Positions 5,393-5,874 of a stretch of DNA of 5,874 bases are shown in pieces. The notes under the pieces are model-generated. The model saw only the letters and a program-made list of their open reading frames with translations. It had not been told where the DNA came from and searched no databases. The translations under genes were made by a program, and so were the position numbers. Source of the stretch: Methanobacteriota archaeon (lineage in GTDB: Archaea; Hydrothermarchaeota; Hydrothermarchaeia; Hydrothermarchaeales; JACQPM01); contig JACQPM010000075.1 in assembly GCA_016207475.1 (NCBI GenBank), positions 1-5,874 of the forward strand. Reading direction: 5' to 3'. Every line of letters starts with the position of its first letter. Within the stretch, counting starts at the first letter, position 1.

Positions 5393-5874
5393 CTATCCTC
5401 TCTTCCGCCTCTCCGAGAGGAGGATGAGGACCATGCCCACGATGAAGAAGATTATGCCCGCCCAGAGCTCGTTCACCAGCGGCTTTATCTTCAGGGTCAG
5501 GGGGACCTCCCTTCCGCTCAGGCCGCTGAAGATGACGTAGGTATCCCCCAGGACCCCCCTATCTATCAGGACCTTCTGGACGTTGGTCCCTCCCTTGTAG
5601 GCTATGGACTTGGCCACGCCTCCCCCTATCATATCGGGCCCTTCGAAGACCGCCAGCTCCACCTCCTCGGCGGTGGAGAGGGTCTCCCTCACGGTCGCCT
5701 GGTAGGGCTCCACGAAGCCCGAGAAGAGGATGAGGGGGAAGGTTCTGTTCAGGGCGGCCGACCTGAAGTCCAGCATCAGAGAACCGGTGGTGGTCACTAT
5801 GACCCCCTGGGGCACCTCGGCCCTGTCTATGGCGATCCAGAGCTCGTCCTTCCCCTCCACCAGCCGGAGGTAGG
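5393..5874 (-). CDS. Unrecognised extracytoplasmic protein with C-terminal membrane anchor, C-terminal part (5' end outside window)
   Basis: The frame is open to the right edge. The GTG at 5860 has no ribosome binding site and is preceded by further in-frame sense codons (Tyr-Leu-Arg-Leu), so the start lies outside the window. About 159 residues are visible. The first 125 or so alternate hydrophobic and polar residues in the manner of beta strands (such as GVIVTTTGSLMLDF, LTLKIKPLV), with no cysteine or known catalytic motif. A single membrane segment follows (LWAGIIFFIVGMVLILL) and then a short basic tail (SERRKRG). This indicates an outward-facing beta-rich domain and a cytoplasmic C-terminus. 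The gene ends one base before ccdA, so the two products are probably made together. It might be a CcdA partner or an envelope protein protected by HtrA. I do not recognise the family. Confidence 0.8.
   Translation of the reverse strand, partial: YLRLVEGKDELWIAIDRAEVPQGVIVTTTGSLMLDFRSAALNRTFPLILFSGFVEPYQATVRETLSTAEEVELAVFEGPDMIGGGVAKSIAYKGGTNVQKVLIDRGVLGDTYVIFSGLSGREVPLTLKIKPLVNELWAGIIFFIVGMVLILLSERRKRG

Noticed and set aside
5393..5860. Complete 155-residue gene starting at GTG 5860
   Set aside because: No ribosome binding site precedes it and the frame stays open to the window edge, so the gene is more likely cut by the boundary.

Overview
The window looks like GC-rich archaeal chromosome. 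The grounds are AT-rich TATA elements standing out of GC-rich surroundings (one with a purine-rich BRE-like flank), several of them centred about 25-26 nt before a start codon as in leaderless archaeal transcripts, GGAGGT-type ribosome binding sites inside operons, very tight gene packing, and heavy use of AGG for Arg with regular ATA for Ile. Classical ArgJ/ArgB arginine synthesis, a type II NADH dehydrogenase and a membrane-anchored HtrA together suggest a euryarchaeal or related lineage. The exact taxon cannot be fixed from this piece.

Left part, + strand (1-1307): arginine biosynthesis. The 3' end of argJ (ornithine/glutamate acetyltransferase) is followed within a few bases by a TATA box, a perfect CTTGGG-C-CCCAAG inverted repeat, a 31-codon GTG-started ORF for a tiny single-pass membrane protein, and then a complete argB (N-acetylglutamate kinase). 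The small ORF and argB share one base (TGATG). ArgJ makes N-acetylglutamate and ArgB phosphorylates it.

Right part, - strand (5874 down to 1304), in order of transcription: the C-terminal part of an unrecognised extracytoplasmic protein with a C-terminal membrane anchor; ccdA (thiol electron carrier across the membrane); htrA (membrane-anchored trypsin-like protease with a PDZ domain); and a small polytopic YdjM/DUF457-like protein. Gaps between these are 1, 30 and 1 nt, so they probably form an operon for envelope redox and protein quality control. After about 100 nt with its own promoter comes a type II NADH dehydrogenase, and then, behind another TATA box, a four-helix DUF2231-like membrane protein. 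The last two may form a respiratory pair.

The two halves are convergent and overlap tail to tail: the argB stop and the DUF2231-like gene's stop share the palindrome CTAG at 1304-1307. No RNA gene, CRISPR array, insertion sequence or phage gene was seen. The least explained items are the small membrane ORF with its possible operator in the arg locus, the unrecognised anchored protein at the right edge, and the non-canonical quinone-site motif of the NADH dehydrogenase.
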